A stretch of 64,000 bases of DNA from Rhodoferax lacus (GCF_003415675.1 NZ_QFZK01000002.1:477873-541872), one strand, 5' to 3'; counted from the first letter of the stretch, positions 1-9,650 are shown. Translations and numbers: made by a program. The notes: a model not told the origin generated them from the sequence alone.

Positions 1-24
1 ACAGCTGAATTATTATCCTAACCT

Positions 25-1077
25 ATGAAAAATCCGAGCGCCAAGCGCAGTACAAAAGAGCCTGTAACGGCGCAATCAGCAACAGTCACCCTGGACATGG
101 TGGCCAGGGAGGCGGGCGTTTCCCCGGCCACTGTGTCGCGCATCATGAACGGCACGGCAGTGGTCAGTGCCGCACGCAAGGAAGCGGTGGACGCCGCCAT
201 TGCCAAGTTGGGCTTTGTGCCCAATCCGGTGGCGCGCGGCCTGGCGGGCGGTCGCACCTTCAGCATCGGCGTGGTGACCCAGACCCTGGACAGCCCCTTT
301 TATGGTTCAGCCCTGCGCGGCATTGAAGAGAAGCTGTTGCCCCTGGGCTACAGCCCCCTGTTTGTCAGCGGCCAGTGGAATGCCGAGGTGGAAGCGAAAT
401 GCATGGATGTGCTGCGCTCACGCCGGGTGGACGGCATCATCGTGCTCACTGGGCGGCTCACCGACAAGGCGCTCAAGAACTACGCCAAGACCATGCCCAT
501 TGTGGTGACGGGCCGCAAACTGAGTGCGCCCGGCCTGGCCGCGCTGTACTGCGACAACGTGGAAGGCGCACGCCTGGCCACACAGCACCTGATTGGCCTG
601 GGCCACCGCCAGATCGCCTTCATCTCCGGCGACCCGCAGCACCCCGATGCCGCAGAGCGCTTCCAGGGCTACCGCAAGGCGCTGGAGGAGGCACGCATCA
701 AGTTTGATCCGGCCCTGGTGGCCGAGGGCGGCTTTTACGAGGCCAGTGGCCTGCAGGCGGTGGGTGACTTGCTGGCCTCGCGCAAGCGCTTTACTGCCAT
801 CTTCGCCGCCAACGACCAGATGGCCGTGGGTGCAGCGCTCGGCCTGAGCCGCCACTCGCTGCGCGTGCCCGAAGACGTGTCGCTGATCGGTTATGACGAT
901 TTGCTGTCTTCGCTGTACTCCAACCCGCCGTTGAGCAGCGTACACCAGTCCGCCTATGAACTGGGGCAACTGGCCGCTGATGTGCTGTTGCAGTTGCTGT
1001 CCGGCGAGAAGCCGGTGTTCCAGGTACCTGCCCCGCGCCTGGTGCCACGCGAATCCTGCCGCCGTCTTGCCGTTTAA
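25..1077 (+). CDS. LacI-family transcriptional regulator of the beta-glucan locus
   Basis: A 350-residue LacI/GalR-type repressor. Residues about 21-75 form the helix-turn-helix and hinge: AREAGVSPATVSRIMNG is the classic recognition helix and FVPNPVARGL the hinge-helix region. The rest is a periplasmic-binding-protein-like sensor domain (IGVVTQTLDSPFYG, DGIIVLTGR, FAANDQMAVGAALGL, VPEDVSLIGYDD). It probably binds a beta-glucan-derived sugar in the cytoplasm and releases the palindrome TGAAAGCGCTTTCA found at four places downstream. The gene lies directly upstream of the ABC importer operon on the same strand, with 99 bases between. Its own promoter is cut by the window edge. Family assignment is secure; the ligand and the link to the four operators are inference from context. 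Confidence 0.93.
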   Translation: MKNPSAKRSTKEPVTAQSATVTLDMVAREAGVSPATVSRIMNGTAVVSAARKEAVDAAIAKLGFVPNPVARGLAGGRTFSIGVVTQTLDSPFYGSALRGIEEKLLPLGYSPLFVSGQWNAEVEAKCMDVLRSRRVDGIIVLTGRLTDKALKNYAKTMPIVVTGRKLSAPGLAALYCDNVEGARLATQHLIGLGHRQIAFISGDPQHPDAAERFQGYRKALEEARIKFDPALVAEGGFYEASGLQAVGDLLASRKRFTAIFAANDQMAVGAALGLSRHSLRVPEDVSLIGYDDLLSSLYSNPPLSSVHQSAYELGQLAADVLLQLLSGEKPVFQVPAPRLVPRESCRRLAV

Positions 1078-1128
1078 CTTCGCTTTTTACCGGGAATACC
1101 CTGAGCCATTTAGTGTGAAAGTGCTGCC

Positions 1129-1147
1129 TATAATGAAAGCGCTTTCA
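1129..1147 (+). promoter_or_regulatory. LacI-type operator overlapping a -10 box, upstream of the importer operon
   Basis: A perfect 14-bp palindrome TGAAAGCGCTTTCA lies at 1134-1147. The -10 hexamer TATAAT at 1129-1134 shares its last base with the operator, so repressor binding would block the promoter. A half-site-like TGAAAGTGCT lies at 1116-1125. No convincing -35 box is seen. The ATG of the binding-protein gene is 30 bases downstream, after a CAGGAGA ribosome-binding site. Confidence 0.8.
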
Positions 1148-1176
1148 CAACTTCAAGTGCCCCCACAGGAGATCCC

Positions 1177-2454
1177 ATGCCCGCAGCCACCCCTTCCTTC
1201 CGTGCCTCGTACAGATTTTTTCTCGCCGGTCTGGCCAGCCTGACCCTGCTGGCATCGGCATCGGCCCAGCAAACCCTCACCATTGCCGCCTTTCCTGCTG
1301 TCGATGAAATCGCCAAATCGGCTATCCCGATGTGGAAGAAGAAGCATCCGGATGTGGAGATCAAGGTCATCAGCCGCGCCTTCGCCGACCACCACACCGC
1401 CATGACCACGGCGCTGTCCACCTCGTCCAACCTGCCCGATGTGATGGTGGTGGAATACGGTTACGTGGCCCGCTTTGCCGAGGGTGGTGGCCTGGAAGAC
1501 CTGGGAGCCGCGCCCTACAACATCAAGAGCCAGCAGGCTCACTTCGTGCCCTACGCCTTCCGCCAAGGCACCACCAACGCGGGCTCTGTCGTGGCGGTGC
1601 CTTCCGACATTGGCCCTGGCACCTTGCTCTACCGTGACGACCTGCTGAAGAAGGCCGGTGTGAAAGAGGCCGATCTGACGCAATCCTGGGATTCGTTTGT
1701 GGCCGCGGGCGTCAAGATCAAGGCCGGCACCGGTGCCTACCTGGTGGCCCATGCGCGCGACGTCAAGGACATCGTCATCCGCTCCGACATCAAGCCTGGC
1801 GAAGGCCTGTACATCGACAACAAGGGCAAAGTGCTGGTGGATTCCCCGCGCTTTGTGCGCGCCTTTGAGCTGGCCAAGAAGGTACGCGAGCAAAAGCTCG
1901 ACGGCAAGATTGGCGCCTGGTCCAACGAATGGTCCGAGGGCTTCAAACGCGGCACCATCGCCACCCAGCTCTCAGGCGCCTGGCTGGCCGGCCACATGAA
2001 CAACTGGCTGGCGCCCGGCACCAAGGGCCTGTGGCGCGCAGCGCAATTGCCCGAGAAAGCCTACGGCTCCTGGGGTGGCAGCTTCTACACCATCCCCAAA
2101 GTGTCCAAAAACAAGGCCCTGGCCTGGGAGTTCATCCAGATGATGACGCTCAGCCCCGAGATGCAACTCAGCGCCTTCAAGTCGCAGGACGCCTTCCCGG
2201 CACTGGTCGACGTGCACAAGGACGCCTTCTTTGACCAGCCCATCGAGTTCCTGGGCGGCCAGAAGGCGCGCCTGCTGTGGCGCGATGCAGCCAACAAGAT
2301 CACCGCGGTGGATGTGCACAAACTTGACCCGGTGGCCGAAGAAATCGTCAACACCGAAATGGACAAGGTACTGGACCAGGGCAAGGATGTGAAGACCGCG
2401 CTGGCCGATGCCAAGGCACTGCTGGAACGCCGCGTGGCGCGCGCCCAAAACTGA
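1177..2454 (+). CDS. ABC transporter sugar-binding protein (family 1 solute-binding protein)
   Basis: A 425-residue periplasmic binding protein, first gene of the eight-gene operon. The N-terminus has a signal peptide (RFFLAGLASLTLLASASA, cut near ASA-QQ), followed by the usual family 1 fold: TLTIAAFPAVDE, DVMVVEYGYVARFAEGGGL, and the aromatic/Gly motif WGGSFYTIPKVSKNKALAWEF near the C-terminal half. It should capture glucan oligosaccharides in the periplasm and hand them to the two permeases that follow. The ATG at 1177 is preceded by a good AGGAG site. The spacer to the next gene is 12 bases. Substrate is inferred from the neighbouring GH1, GH16 and GH17 enzymes, not from the sequence itself. 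Confidence 0.92.
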   Translation: MPAATPSFRASYRFFLAGLASLTLLASASAQQTLTIAAFPAVDEIAKSAIPMWKKKHPDVEIKVISRAFADHHTAMTTALSTSSNLPDVMVVEYGYVARFAEGGGLEDLGAAPYNIKSQQAHFVPYAFRQGTTNAGSVVAVPSDIGPGTLLYRDDLLKKAGVKEADLTQSWDSFVAAGVKIKAGTGAYLVAHARDVKDIVIRSDIKPGEGLYIDNKGKVLVDSPRFVRAFELAKKVREQKLDGKIGAWSNEWSEGFKRGTIATQLSGAWLAGHMNNWLAPGTKGLWRAAQLPEKAYGSWGGSFYTIPKVSKNKALAWEFIQMMTLSPEMQLSAFKSQDAFPALVDVHKDAFFDQPIEFLGGQKARLLWRDAANKITAVDVHKLDPVAEEIVNTEMDKVLDQGKDVKTALADAKALLERRVARAQN

Positions 2455-2466
2455 CAGGAGCCGGCC

Positions 2467-3453
2467 ATGTCAAGCATCGCGCCGCACTCCACTGCCGCAG
2501 CACCCCAGGTCGGCACCGCGCCAGCGCGCCGCGGCTGGCGCATCAAGCCCCAGCATGTGCCGTATCTGCTGGTCAGCCCGTTCCTCGTTCTGTTCCTGGT
2601 GTTTGGCGTCTTCCCGTTGGCGTTTTCGTTCTATCTGGCGTTCCAGACCTGGGAACCTACCGCCGGCCTGTCGAGCATGAAGTTTGTCGGCCTGGACAAC
2701 TTTGCCTTCGCCATCAAGGACGAGTGGTTCCTGAAGTCGCTGCTCAACACGGCCTGGCTGGCCGTGGCTTCAGGGGTGCCGCAGCATGTGATCGCCATAC
2801 CGCTGGCGTACTTCATCCACACCTCCTTCAAGCGTACGCGCAATGCCGTGATAGGGGCCTACTTTCTGCCCTACATCACCAGCACGGTGGCCATTGCCAT
2901 GATGTTCGGCACGCTGTTTTCCACTGACTACGGCATGATCAATATCGCCCTGCATGCGCTGTCGCAGGTGCCAGGCCTGGGCTGGCTGATATCAGGCGTG
3001 CCCATCGATTGGCTTAACCGCGCCGAGAATGTCAAGCCTGCTGTGGCCATCGTGGTCTTCTGGCGCTACATCGGCTTCAACACCGTGCTGTATCTGGCAG
3101 CGCTGCAAACCATTCCCAAAGACATCTACGAGGCCGCCACCATGGACGGCGCGCGCCGCCTGCAGCAGTTTTTTTACATCACGCTGCCCAGCCTCAAGCC
3201 CATGATTTATTTCGGTGTGACGCTCAGTGTGGTGGGTGGCCTGCAACTGTTTGAAGAACCCTTCATCCTCACCGGCGGGCGCGGTGGCACCGACCAGGCC
3301 GGCATGACCACGGCCATGTACATGTACCGCACGGCCTTTGAGTTCAATGACTTCGGTCTGGCCAGCGCACTGTCGTGGCTGTTCTTCGTGGTGGTGGCGC
3401 TGCTCACCTGGCTTACCAACCGCGCCTTCAAGCCGCGTGACAGCTCGCACTGA
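2467..3453 (+). CDS. ABC sugar transporter permease, MalF/UgpA type
   Basis: A 328-residue inner-membrane permease with about six hydrophobic segments; the first is about residues 34-57 (YLLVSPFLVLFLVFGVFPLA). The cytoplasmic EAA loop that contacts the ATPase is clear: YEAATMDGARRLQQFFYITLP near residue 219. It pairs with the second permease at 3476 and the ATPase at 5771 to make a type I carbohydrate importer. The ATG at 2467 follows a GACAGGAGCC site. The stop lies 22 bases before the next gene. Confidence 0.92.
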   Translation: MSSIAPHSTAAAPQVGTAPARRGWRIKPQHVPYLLVSPFLVLFLVFGVFPLAFSFYLAFQTWEPTAGLSSMKFVGLDNFAFAIKDEWFLKSLLNTAWLAVASGVPQHVIAIPLAYFIHTSFKRTRNAVIGAYFLPYITSTVAIAMMFGTLFSTDYGMINIALHALSQVPGLGWLISGVPIDWLNRAENVKPAVAIVVFWRYIGFNTVLYLAALQTIPKDIYEAATMDGARRLQQFFYITLPSLKPMIYFGVTLSVVGGLQLFEEPFILTGGRGGTDQAGMTTAMYMYRTAFEFNDFGLASALSWLFFVVVALLTWLTNRAFKPRDSSH

Positions 3454-3475
3454 GCGCACCGAGAGGACCCACACC

Positions 3476-4300
3476 ATGAACACCGAAAAACTCGCTCCAC
3501 GCGCTGCCTATCTGCTGGTGGGCATTGGGGCACTCATCATGCTCACGCCCTTCTATTTCATGTTCGTGTTTGCCACGCATTCGCGGACTGAGATTTTCAA
3601 CCTGCCGCCGCCGCTGTTTTTTGGTGACAGCTTTCTGGTGAACCTGCAAATCCTCACCGACAAGATTCCGTTCTGGCGCAGCCTGGGTTGGAGCCTGTAT
3701 GTGGCGCTGGCCTCCACGGCACTGACCTTGCTGTTCTGCTCCATGGGTGGCTATGCCTTTGCCATGTTCGAGTTCAAGGGCAAGCAGCCGCTGTTCCTGC
3801 TGGTGATGGGCACCATGCTGCTGCCGTCCTTCCTGGGCATGATTCCCACCTTCATGATCATGGATGCCTTTGGCTGGATCGACCAGCCACGCGCCCTCTA
3901 CATTCCGGGCGCGGCCAGTGCCTTTGGCATTTTCATGATGCGCCAGTTCATAGGCTCGTCCATCCCCAAGGACCTGATTGAGGCCGCGCGCATGGACGGC
4001 TGTGGCGAGTTGGGCATTTACTGGCGCATCGTGCTGCCCCTGCTCAAGCCCGCCATGGGCACGCTGGGGCTGATCACCTTCATTGCCTCCTGGAACAACT
4101 TCATCGGTCCGCTGATCGTGATGCGCTCGCCCGAGATGTACACCTTGCCCCTGGCCCTGCGCAGCATGCAAAGCCCGGTGAACACCGAGTGGGGCGCTGT
4201 GATGGCCGGCTCGGCCATTGCCACGCTGCCGCTGCTGGTGCTGTTTGCCATTTCCTCGCGTCGGCTGATTGATGGCCTGACTGCGGGCGCCGTCAAGTAG
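3476..4300 (+). CDS. ABC sugar transporter permease, MalG/UgpE type
   Basis: A 274-residue inner-membrane permease. The reading frame is open further upstream, but the ATG at 3476 is chosen because it follows a GAGAGGACC ribosome-binding site and gives the usual family length; upstream residues would lie inside the preceding gene. Hydrophobic segments begin at AAYLLVGIGALIMLTPFYF. The EAA loop IEAARMDGCGELGIYWRIVL is well conserved. It forms the second half of the membrane channel of the importer. Confidence 0.92.
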   Translation: MNTEKLAPRAAYLLVGIGALIMLTPFYFMFVFATHSRTEIFNLPPPLFFGDSFLVNLQILTDKIPFWRSLGWSLYVALASTALTLLFCSMGGYAFAMFEFKGKQPLFLLVMGTMLLPSFLGMIPTFMIMDAFGWIDQPRALYIPGAASAFGIFMMRQFIGSSIPKDLIEAARMDGCGELGIYWRIVLPLLKPAMGTLGLITFIASWNNFIGPLIVMRSPEMYTLPLALRSMQSPVNTEWGAVMAGSAIATLPLLVLFAISSRRLIDGLTAGAVK

Positions 4301-4361
4301 GCCGCCGCAACGCGTGCCTGGGCGCCAGAGTCTTTTTCCATTCATTGCACTGACTGCTTTC

Positions 4362-5768
4362 ATGAACAAATTTCCCCAACCCACACTGGGTTCCACCTTC
4401 CCCGAAAAATTTGTCTGGGGAGTTGCCACCAGTGCGTTCCAGATTGAGGGCGCAGCTTTTGCCGATGGCAAAGGGCCGTCCATCTGGGATGACTTCTGCA
4501 AGCAGCCCGGCGCCATTGCCGATGGCAGTGATGGCCTGCTTGCCTGCGAGCATTACCAACGCTGGCAGGACGACCTGGACCTGGTGGCCAGCCTGGGTGT
4601 GGATGCCTACCGCTTCTCGGTGTCCTGGCCGCGCGTGCGCCCAGGCGGTGCCGGTGCCTGGAACGAAAAAGGCCTGGACTTTTACGAGCGCCTGGTGGAT
4701 GGCCTGCTGGCACGTGGCATAAAGCCCTACCTCACGCTCAACCACTGGGACCTGCCCAGCGAGTTGCAGGCCACAGGTGGCTGGACCGACCGCAACACCG
4801 TGCACCGCTTTGTGGAGTACGCACAGGGCATTGACCGCCGCATGGGCGACCGGCTGGCCACCATCACCACCCACAACGAACCCTGGGTGATGTCGGTGCT
4901 GGGCTATGAGCAGGGCATCTTTGCACCCGGCATCAAGAGCCGCGCGGCTGCCATGCAGGCCTCGCACCACCTCATGCTCAGCCACGGTCTGGCATTGCAG
5001 GCCCTGCGCGCGCAGGGCAGCAAGGCGCGTCTGGGCATTGTGCTGAACCTGTCCCCCGTGCAGGCAGCCACCGATTCGGATGCAGACCAGGCGCAGGCCC
5101 ACCTGGAAGACGGCAAGCTGCTGCGCTGGTATATGGACCCCTTGTTCAAAGGCCACTATCCGGAAGATGTGATCGGGCATCTGGGCGCCGATGCACCGGT
5201 GTTGCACACCGGGGATCTGGCAGCCATTGCCACACCCATGGACTTCATGGGGGTGAACTATTACTCGCGCTCGGTGGCCAGTGCCAATGGTCCCTGGGAC
5301 ACCCGGCAAAGCGGCCACCCGCTCACAGAAATGGGCTGGGAGGTCTACCCCGAAGGCCTGACCGAACTGCTGGTGCGCATGCATACCGATTACCCGGTGC
5401 CACCCTTGTACGTCACCGAAAACGGTGGCGCCTTCAAGGACCTGGTGCAGGACGGCCAGGTGCATGATGCCGACCGCACCGACTACATCGCCCGCCACAT
5501 CGAGGCCGTGGCCCAGGCCATGCGGCAGGGCGTGCGCATGGAGGGCTATATGGTCTGGAGCCTGCTCGACAACTTCGAGTGGGCCTCCGGCTACGCCAAG
5601 CGCTTTGGCATCGTGCATGTGGACTACGCCACGCAAAAGCGCACGCTCAAGGACAGCGCGCACTGGTACTCCAACATGCTGCACGCCCGCAAAGGCAGGG
5701 CCGCAGCCGCATCCATCCCCCACAACACGACCACACCCGCTGAGCAGGTGGCAACACAAGGAGCATAA
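4362..5768 (+). CDS. GH1 beta-glucosidase, cytoplasmic
   Basis: A 468-residue family 1 glycoside hydrolase that should release glucose from imported beta-gluco-oligosaccharides. N-terminal FVWGVATSAFQIEGA is the GH1 signature. The acid/base is E173 in HNEPW and the nucleophile E353 in YVTENGG. There is no signal peptide, so it acts in the cytoplasm. The ATG at 4362 gives the normal GH1 N-terminus; an in-frame GTG 48 bases upstream adds residues without homology. The gene sits between the permeases and the ATPase of one operon, only 2 bases before the ATPase start. Confidence 0.95.
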   Translation: MNKFPQPTLGSTFPEKFVWGVATSAFQIEGAAFADGKGPSIWDDFCKQPGAIADGSDGLLACEHYQRWQDDLDLVASLGVDAYRFSVSWPRVRPGGAGAWNEKGLDFYERLVDGLLARGIKPYLTLNHWDLPSELQATGGWTDRNTVHRFVEYAQGIDRRMGDRLATITTHNEPWVMSVLGYEQGIFAPGIKSRAAAMQASHHLMLSHGLALQALRAQGSKARLGIVLNLSPVQAATDSDADQAQAHLEDGKLLRWYMDPLFKGHYPEDVIGHLGADAPVLHTGDLAAIATPMDFMGVNYYSRSVASANGPWDTRQSGHPLTEMGWEVYPEGLTELLVRMHTDYPVPPLYVTENGGAFKDLVQDGQVHDADRTDYIARHIEAVAQAMRQGVRMEGYMVWSLLDNFEWASGYAKRFGIVHVDYATQKRTLKDSAHWYSNMLHARKGRAAAASIPHNTTTPAEQVATQGA

Positions 5769-5770
5769 GA

Positions 5771-6826
5771 ATGGGACAAGTCAGCCTGAAAGGTTTGCGC
5801 AAGAGCTTTGGTGCCGTGGACGTCATACGCGGCATTGACCTGGAAGTGCGCGATGGCGAGTTCATGGTATTCGTGGGCCAGTCGGGCTGCGGCAAGTCCA
5901 CCACGCTGCGCATGATTGCCGGTCTGGAAACTATTACCTCTGGCGACTTGCTGATCGACGGCCAGCGCGCCAATGACCTGCACCCGGCGGACCGGGGTGC
6001 TGCCATGGTGTTCCAGAGCTACGCGCTGTACCCGCACATGACGGTGGCCGAGAACATGGGCTTTGCCCTGAAGATGGCCGGCGTGGACAAGGCCCAGCGC
6101 GAACAGCAGGTGGGCCGCGCCGCAGAAATTTTGCGCATGACGGATTTGCTGGGCCGCTTTCCCAAGGAGCTCTCGGGTGGCCAGCGCCAGCGCGTGGCCA
6201 TTGGCCGTGCGATCGTGCGCAAGCCCAAGGTGTTCTTGTTTGACGAGCCGCTCTCCAACCTGGACGCTGCCCTGCGCGTGGACATGCGCGTGGAGCTGTC
6301 GCGCCTGCATGCCGAGCTGGGCACCACCATGATTTATGTCACCCACGACCAGGTCGAGGCCATGACACTGGGCGACCGCATTGCCGTGTTCAACAAGGGC
6401 TCCATCGAACAGCTGGGCGCACCGCTGGAACTGTACAACCGGCCTGCCACCGAATTTGTGGCCGCCTTTATTGGTGCACCGCGCATCAACCTGATAGACC
6501 GTCCGGCCGCCAACGCCACGCTCGCACACCAAAGCCTGTGGAGCCGCTTGCAAGACGCGTCTGGCCAGATTGCCAAGCGCGTGGGCCTGCGCCCTGAGCA
6601 CCTGCTGGTAACCACCCCCGAGCAGGGCGTACCCGCCCAGGTGGTGCTGGCCGAGCACCTGGGCGACTCGTCCATCATCCACCTGCGGGTGGACGGCGTG
6701 AACGGTTTGCTCAATGCCAAGGTGCCTGCCAACCAGTCGCATTGCAGCGCCGGGCAGACGGTGGGTCTGCTGCCTGATGCCAAATGGTCGCTGGGGTTTG
6801 GTGATGATGGCCGCCTGATGGCCTGA
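5771..6826 (+). CDS. ABC sugar importer ATPase, MalK/UgpC type
   Basis: A 351-residue ATPase that powers the importer. All nucleotide-binding motifs are intact: Walker A GQSGCGKST (about residue 37), signature LSGGQRQRVAIGRA, Walker B VFLFDEPLS, and H-loop YVTHDQVEAM. The C-terminal ~110 residues form the TOBE/regulatory domain of the CUT1 class (VGLRPEHLLV). It begins 2 bases after the GH1 stop, so translation is probably coupled. A CUT1 ATPase of this type can serve several importers, but here a dedicated set is encoded alongside. Confidence 0.94.
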   Translation: MGQVSLKGLRKSFGAVDVIRGIDLEVRDGEFMVFVGQSGCGKSTTLRMIAGLETITSGDLLIDGQRANDLHPADRGAAMVFQSYALYPHMTVAENMGFALKMAGVDKAQREQQVGRAAEILRMTDLLGRFPKELSGGQRQRVAIGRAIVRKPKVFLFDEPLSNLDAALRVDMRVELSRLHAELGTTMIYVTHDQVEAMTLGDRIAVFNKGSIEQLGAPLELYNRPATEFVAAFIGAPRINLIDRPAANATLAHQSLWSRLQDASGQIAKRVGLRPEHLLVTTPEQGVPAQVVLAEHLGDSSIIHLRVDGVNGLLNAKVPANQSHCSAGQTVGLLPDAKWSLGFGDDGRLMA

Positions 6827-6845
6827 GCAGCCCCCTGATTTCTGT

Positions 6846-7769
6846 ATGGAACTGCTGAAGAACAAGCCTGCTGCTGCGCGCAGAACGGGCTGGAAGCTGG
6901 TGTGGCGTGACGAGTTCGATGGCGATTGTGTGGACCGCAGGAAGTGGGACTTTGACATCGGCAACGGCTTCTTCGACTACCACAGCCACACGTGGGTGCC
7001 GGGATGGGGCAACGAAGAGCTGCAGTACTACACCGACTCACCCAACAATGTGTTCGTCAAGGATGGCGCCTTGCACATACGCGCCGTCAAGGAATCGCTG
7101 CACGGCTGCGGCTATACCTCGGCCCGACTGAAAACACGCAAGCGCGATGGCAGCCCGCTGTTCAACCAGTGCTATGGCCGCTTTGAATTTCGCGCCAAGG
7201 TGCCTTGGGGCAAGGGCCTGTGGCCGGCGTTGTGGATGCTGCCGCAGGCAGACACCTACGGCCGCTGGGCTGCCTCGGGCGAGATCGACGTGATGGAGAT
7301 TCATGGTGAAGAGCCCGACAAGACCCTGGGCTCCACACACTTCGGCTCCACCTACCCCAATCGCTCGCTGGTGACCCACACGCATCCGTTGCCCGCAGGC
7401 AGCCTGGTGAGTGACTGGCACGAGTACGCGGTGGAGTGGGAGCCCGGTGTGATCCGCTGGTACCTGGACGGCGTGCATTGGGCCACGCAGGACTTCTGGT
7501 GGAGCTGCAGTAAAACAAAAAGCGGCGCCGGTGTGGAAGCCCGCCGCGCGGCCGACATCAACCCCTGGCCGGCGCCCTTTGACCATCCGTTTTACCTGCT
7601 GATGAATGTGGCCGTGGGTGGCAACTTCCCCGGCAACCCGAACCCTGCCACGCAGTTCCCGGCCGAGCTGGTGGTGGACTATGTGCGCGTGTATGAGCGC
7701 GTGGGCGGCTACGCAGAGCCCAAGCCGCGAGGCAAGGGCCGCATGCCGTATGCCAAAAATAAATCCTGA
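6846..7769 (+). CDS. GH16 beta-glucanase without signal peptide
   Basis: A 307-residue family 16 hydrolase, laminarinase-like, expected to cut beta-1,3 or mixed-linkage glucans. The active-site motif GEIDVME places the nucleophile at E146, the helper at D148 and the acid/base at E151. GWGNEELQYYTD and GLWPALWMLP are further GH16 landmarks. No signal peptide or lipobox is present, which is unusual for GH16 and points to the cytoplasm. It follows the ATPase by 19 bases and precedes GH17 by 17 bases in the same operon. An insertion around residues 216-242 (between the DFWWS segment and INPWPAPFDHPFYL) is rich in charged residues. Confidence 0.92.
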   Translation: MELLKNKPAAARRTGWKLVWRDEFDGDCVDRRKWDFDIGNGFFDYHSHTWVPGWGNEELQYYTDSPNNVFVKDGALHIRAVKESLHGCGYTSARLKTRKRDGSPLFNQCYGRFEFRAKVPWGKGLWPALWMLPQADTYGRWAASGEIDVMEIHGEEPDKTLGSTHFGSTYPNRSLVTHTHPLPAGSLVSDWHEYAVEWEPGVIRWYLDGVHWATQDFWWSCSKTKSGAGVEARRAADINPWPAPFDHPFYLLMNVAVGGNFPGNPNPATQFPAELVVDYVRVYERVGGYAEPKPRGKGRMPYAKNKS

Positions 7770-7786
7770 TTCATACCCTGATTGCC

Positions 7787-8722
7787 ATGTCACGAACCAT
7801 TGCTTCTGAGCCTGGCGCCGCCTTCACACCCGGCGCACCTTTCGCCAAGGGCGGCACGCCAAACGTGGCGCCCCTGGTCTTGCCAAAGACCGAACACGAC
7901 CAACTGCTGCAGACCTTCCAGGCCCGCTTGCAAGCCCGCACGCATGGTCTGTGCTTCAGCCCTTATCTGGACGGGCAGGGGCCAGGCACGCAGCTGCACG
8001 AGCCGCAGATCCGCGCGCGCATGGAGGTGATTGCGCCGCACACGCGCTGGGTGCGCAGCTTCTCCTGCACCGAGGGCAACGAGCTGATTCCCAAGGTGGC
8101 CCACGACCTCGGCCTCAAGACGCTGGTTGGCGCCTGGCTGGGCACCGACCTGGAGATCAACGAGCGCGAGATCGAAGGCGTGATCGCGGTGGCCCGTGCA
8201 GGGCACGCCGATATCGTGGCCGTGGGCAACGAGGTGATGCTGCGCGAAGACCTGAGCGAGGACGCGCTCATTGCCTACATCGAACGCGTCAAAGCCGCCT
8301 TGCCCGGCATACGCGTGGGCTATGTGGATGCCTATTATTTGTTTGAGCTGCACCCGCGCATCACCGCCGCCTGCGATGTGCTGCTGACCAATTGCTACCC
8401 TTTCTGGGAAGGCTGCCCGCTGGACCAGGCACTGCCCTATATGCACAGCATGGTCCGCCGCACACAGGCCGTGGCACAGGGCAAGCAGGTCATCATCAGC
8501 GAGACCGGCTGGCCCGACAAGGGCACCAACTTCTGGGGCGCCGTGCCTTCACCGGATGCAGCCCTGCGTTACTTCACCGACACCTGCGCCTGGGCCGAAA
8601 CGGACGGTGTGGAGGTGTTCTACTTTGCCGCCTTTGACGAGGCCTGGAAGGTAGGCGCCGAAGGGGACGTAGGCGCCTACTGGGGCCTGTGGGACAAGGA
8701 CGCGCAGGCCAAATACCGATGA
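7787..8722 (+). CDS. GH17 beta-1,3-glucanase, cytoplasmic
   Basis: A 311-residue family 17 glycoside hydrolase. The acid/base lies at E149 in AVGNEVML and the nucleophile at E239 in ISETGWP, both typical of GH17. The C-terminal EVFYFAAFDEAWK and GAYWGLWDKD match the end of the barrel. The first ~45 residues are low-complexity and do not look like a signal peptide, so the enzyme is probably cytoplasmic. Its stop overlaps the start of a second GH17 gene (ATGA), so the two are translationally coupled paralogues. Confidence 0.9.
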   Translation: MSRTIASEPGAAFTPGAPFAKGGTPNVAPLVLPKTEHDQLLQTFQARLQARTHGLCFSPYLDGQGPGTQLHEPQIRARMEVIAPHTRWVRSFSCTEGNELIPKVAHDLGLKTLVGAWLGTDLEINEREIEGVIAVARAGHADIVAVGNEVMLREDLSEDALIAYIERVKAALPGIRVGYVDAYYLFELHPRITAACDVLLTNCYPFWEGCPLDQALPYMHSMVRRTQAVAQGKQVIISETGWPDKGTNFWGAVPSPDAALRYFTDTCAWAETDGVEVFYFAAFDEAWKVGAEGDVGAYWGLWDKDAQAKYR

Positions 8723-9642
8723 GAAGCACCTTCCCATTTCCAGCGGGCAACGCCATTTGCTACTCGGGCTACCGGCGTGACCAAAGCCCCGACAACAAGA
8801 CCTATCCATCGCTTGCAGAAATCCGCGAAGACCTGGCCCTGCTGAGCCAGCACTGGCGCTACATGCGCCTGTATGACTGCAGCTTGCATGCCGAGCGTGT
8901 GCTGCAAGTCATCCAGGAGGACGGGCTGGATTTGCAGGTCATGCTAGGCGCCTACCTGGGTGCCGAGATGAACAACTTTGGCTGCCCCTGGGGCGGCACC
9001 TACAGCGAAGAGGCACTGGAGTCCAGCACACGAGCCAACCAGGTCGAACTGGAAAAGCTGGTGACCCTGGCCAATACCTACCCACAGATTGTGTTTTCCG
9101 TGGCGGTGGGCAATGAGGCCACGGTGGACTGGACCGACCACTTTGTGCCGGTGGCCCACATGGTTGCGTACGTGCGTTGGGTCAAGGCGCGCATTGCGCA
9201 GCCAGTGACCTTTTGCGAGAACTACGTGCCCTGGCAGCACAAGCTGCGCGATCTGGTGCCCGAGGTGGACTTCATCTCCCTCCACACCTACCCGGTGTGG
9301 GAGTACAAGTACATCCACGAGGCGCTGGAATACACCAAAGACAATGTGCACAGCGTGGCGCGCCTGTACCCCGGCAAGCCCATCGTCATCACCGAAGCCG
9401 GCTGGGCCACCAACTCCAACGGCCGCGGCATACAACCCGAGAACGTGTCCCAGCATCTACAGGCCGTGTACTACGAAGACCTGATGCGCTGGTCGCGCGA
9501 GAGCGGCATGCTGGTGTTTGTGTTCGAAGCCTTTGACGAGCCCTGGAAAGGCTCACCCGACCCGCTGGAGCCGGAGAAGCATTGGGGGCTGTTTGATGTG
9601 GACAGAAGGCCGAAATTGGTGATGCAGGAGTTGTTTGCATAA
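8719..9642 (+). CDS. Second GH17 beta-1,3-glucanase, cytoplasmic
   Basis: A 307-residue GH17 enzyme and last gene of the importer operon. The acid/base is E133 in VGNEATVDW and the nucleophile E226 in ITEAGWA; VFEAFDEPWKG and HWGLFDVDRRPK are the usual C-terminal motifs. The ATG at 8719 overlaps the previous stop by four bases, which decides the start over an in-frame site 30 bases upstream. No signal peptide. It is clearly diverged from the upstream GH17 and closer to the secreted one at 20060 around the active site. Different chain-length or linkage preference of the pair is plausible but not shown. Confidence 0.9.
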   Translation: MRSTFPFPAGNAICYSGYRRDQSPDNKTYPSLAEIREDLALLSQHWRYMRLYDCSLHAERVLQVIQEDGLDLQVMLGAYLGAEMNNFGCPWGGTYSEEALESSTRANQVELEKLVTLANTYPQIVFSVAVGNEATVDWTDHFVPVAHMVAYVRWVKARIAQPVTFCENYVPWQHKLRDLVPEVDFISLHTYPVWEYKYIHEALEYTKDNVHSVARLYPGKPIVITEAGWATNSNGRGIQPENVSQHLQAVYYEDLMRWSRESGMLVFVFEAFDEPWKGSPDPLEPEKHWGLFDVDRRPKLVMQELFA

Positions 9643-9650
9643 GGGAAGGA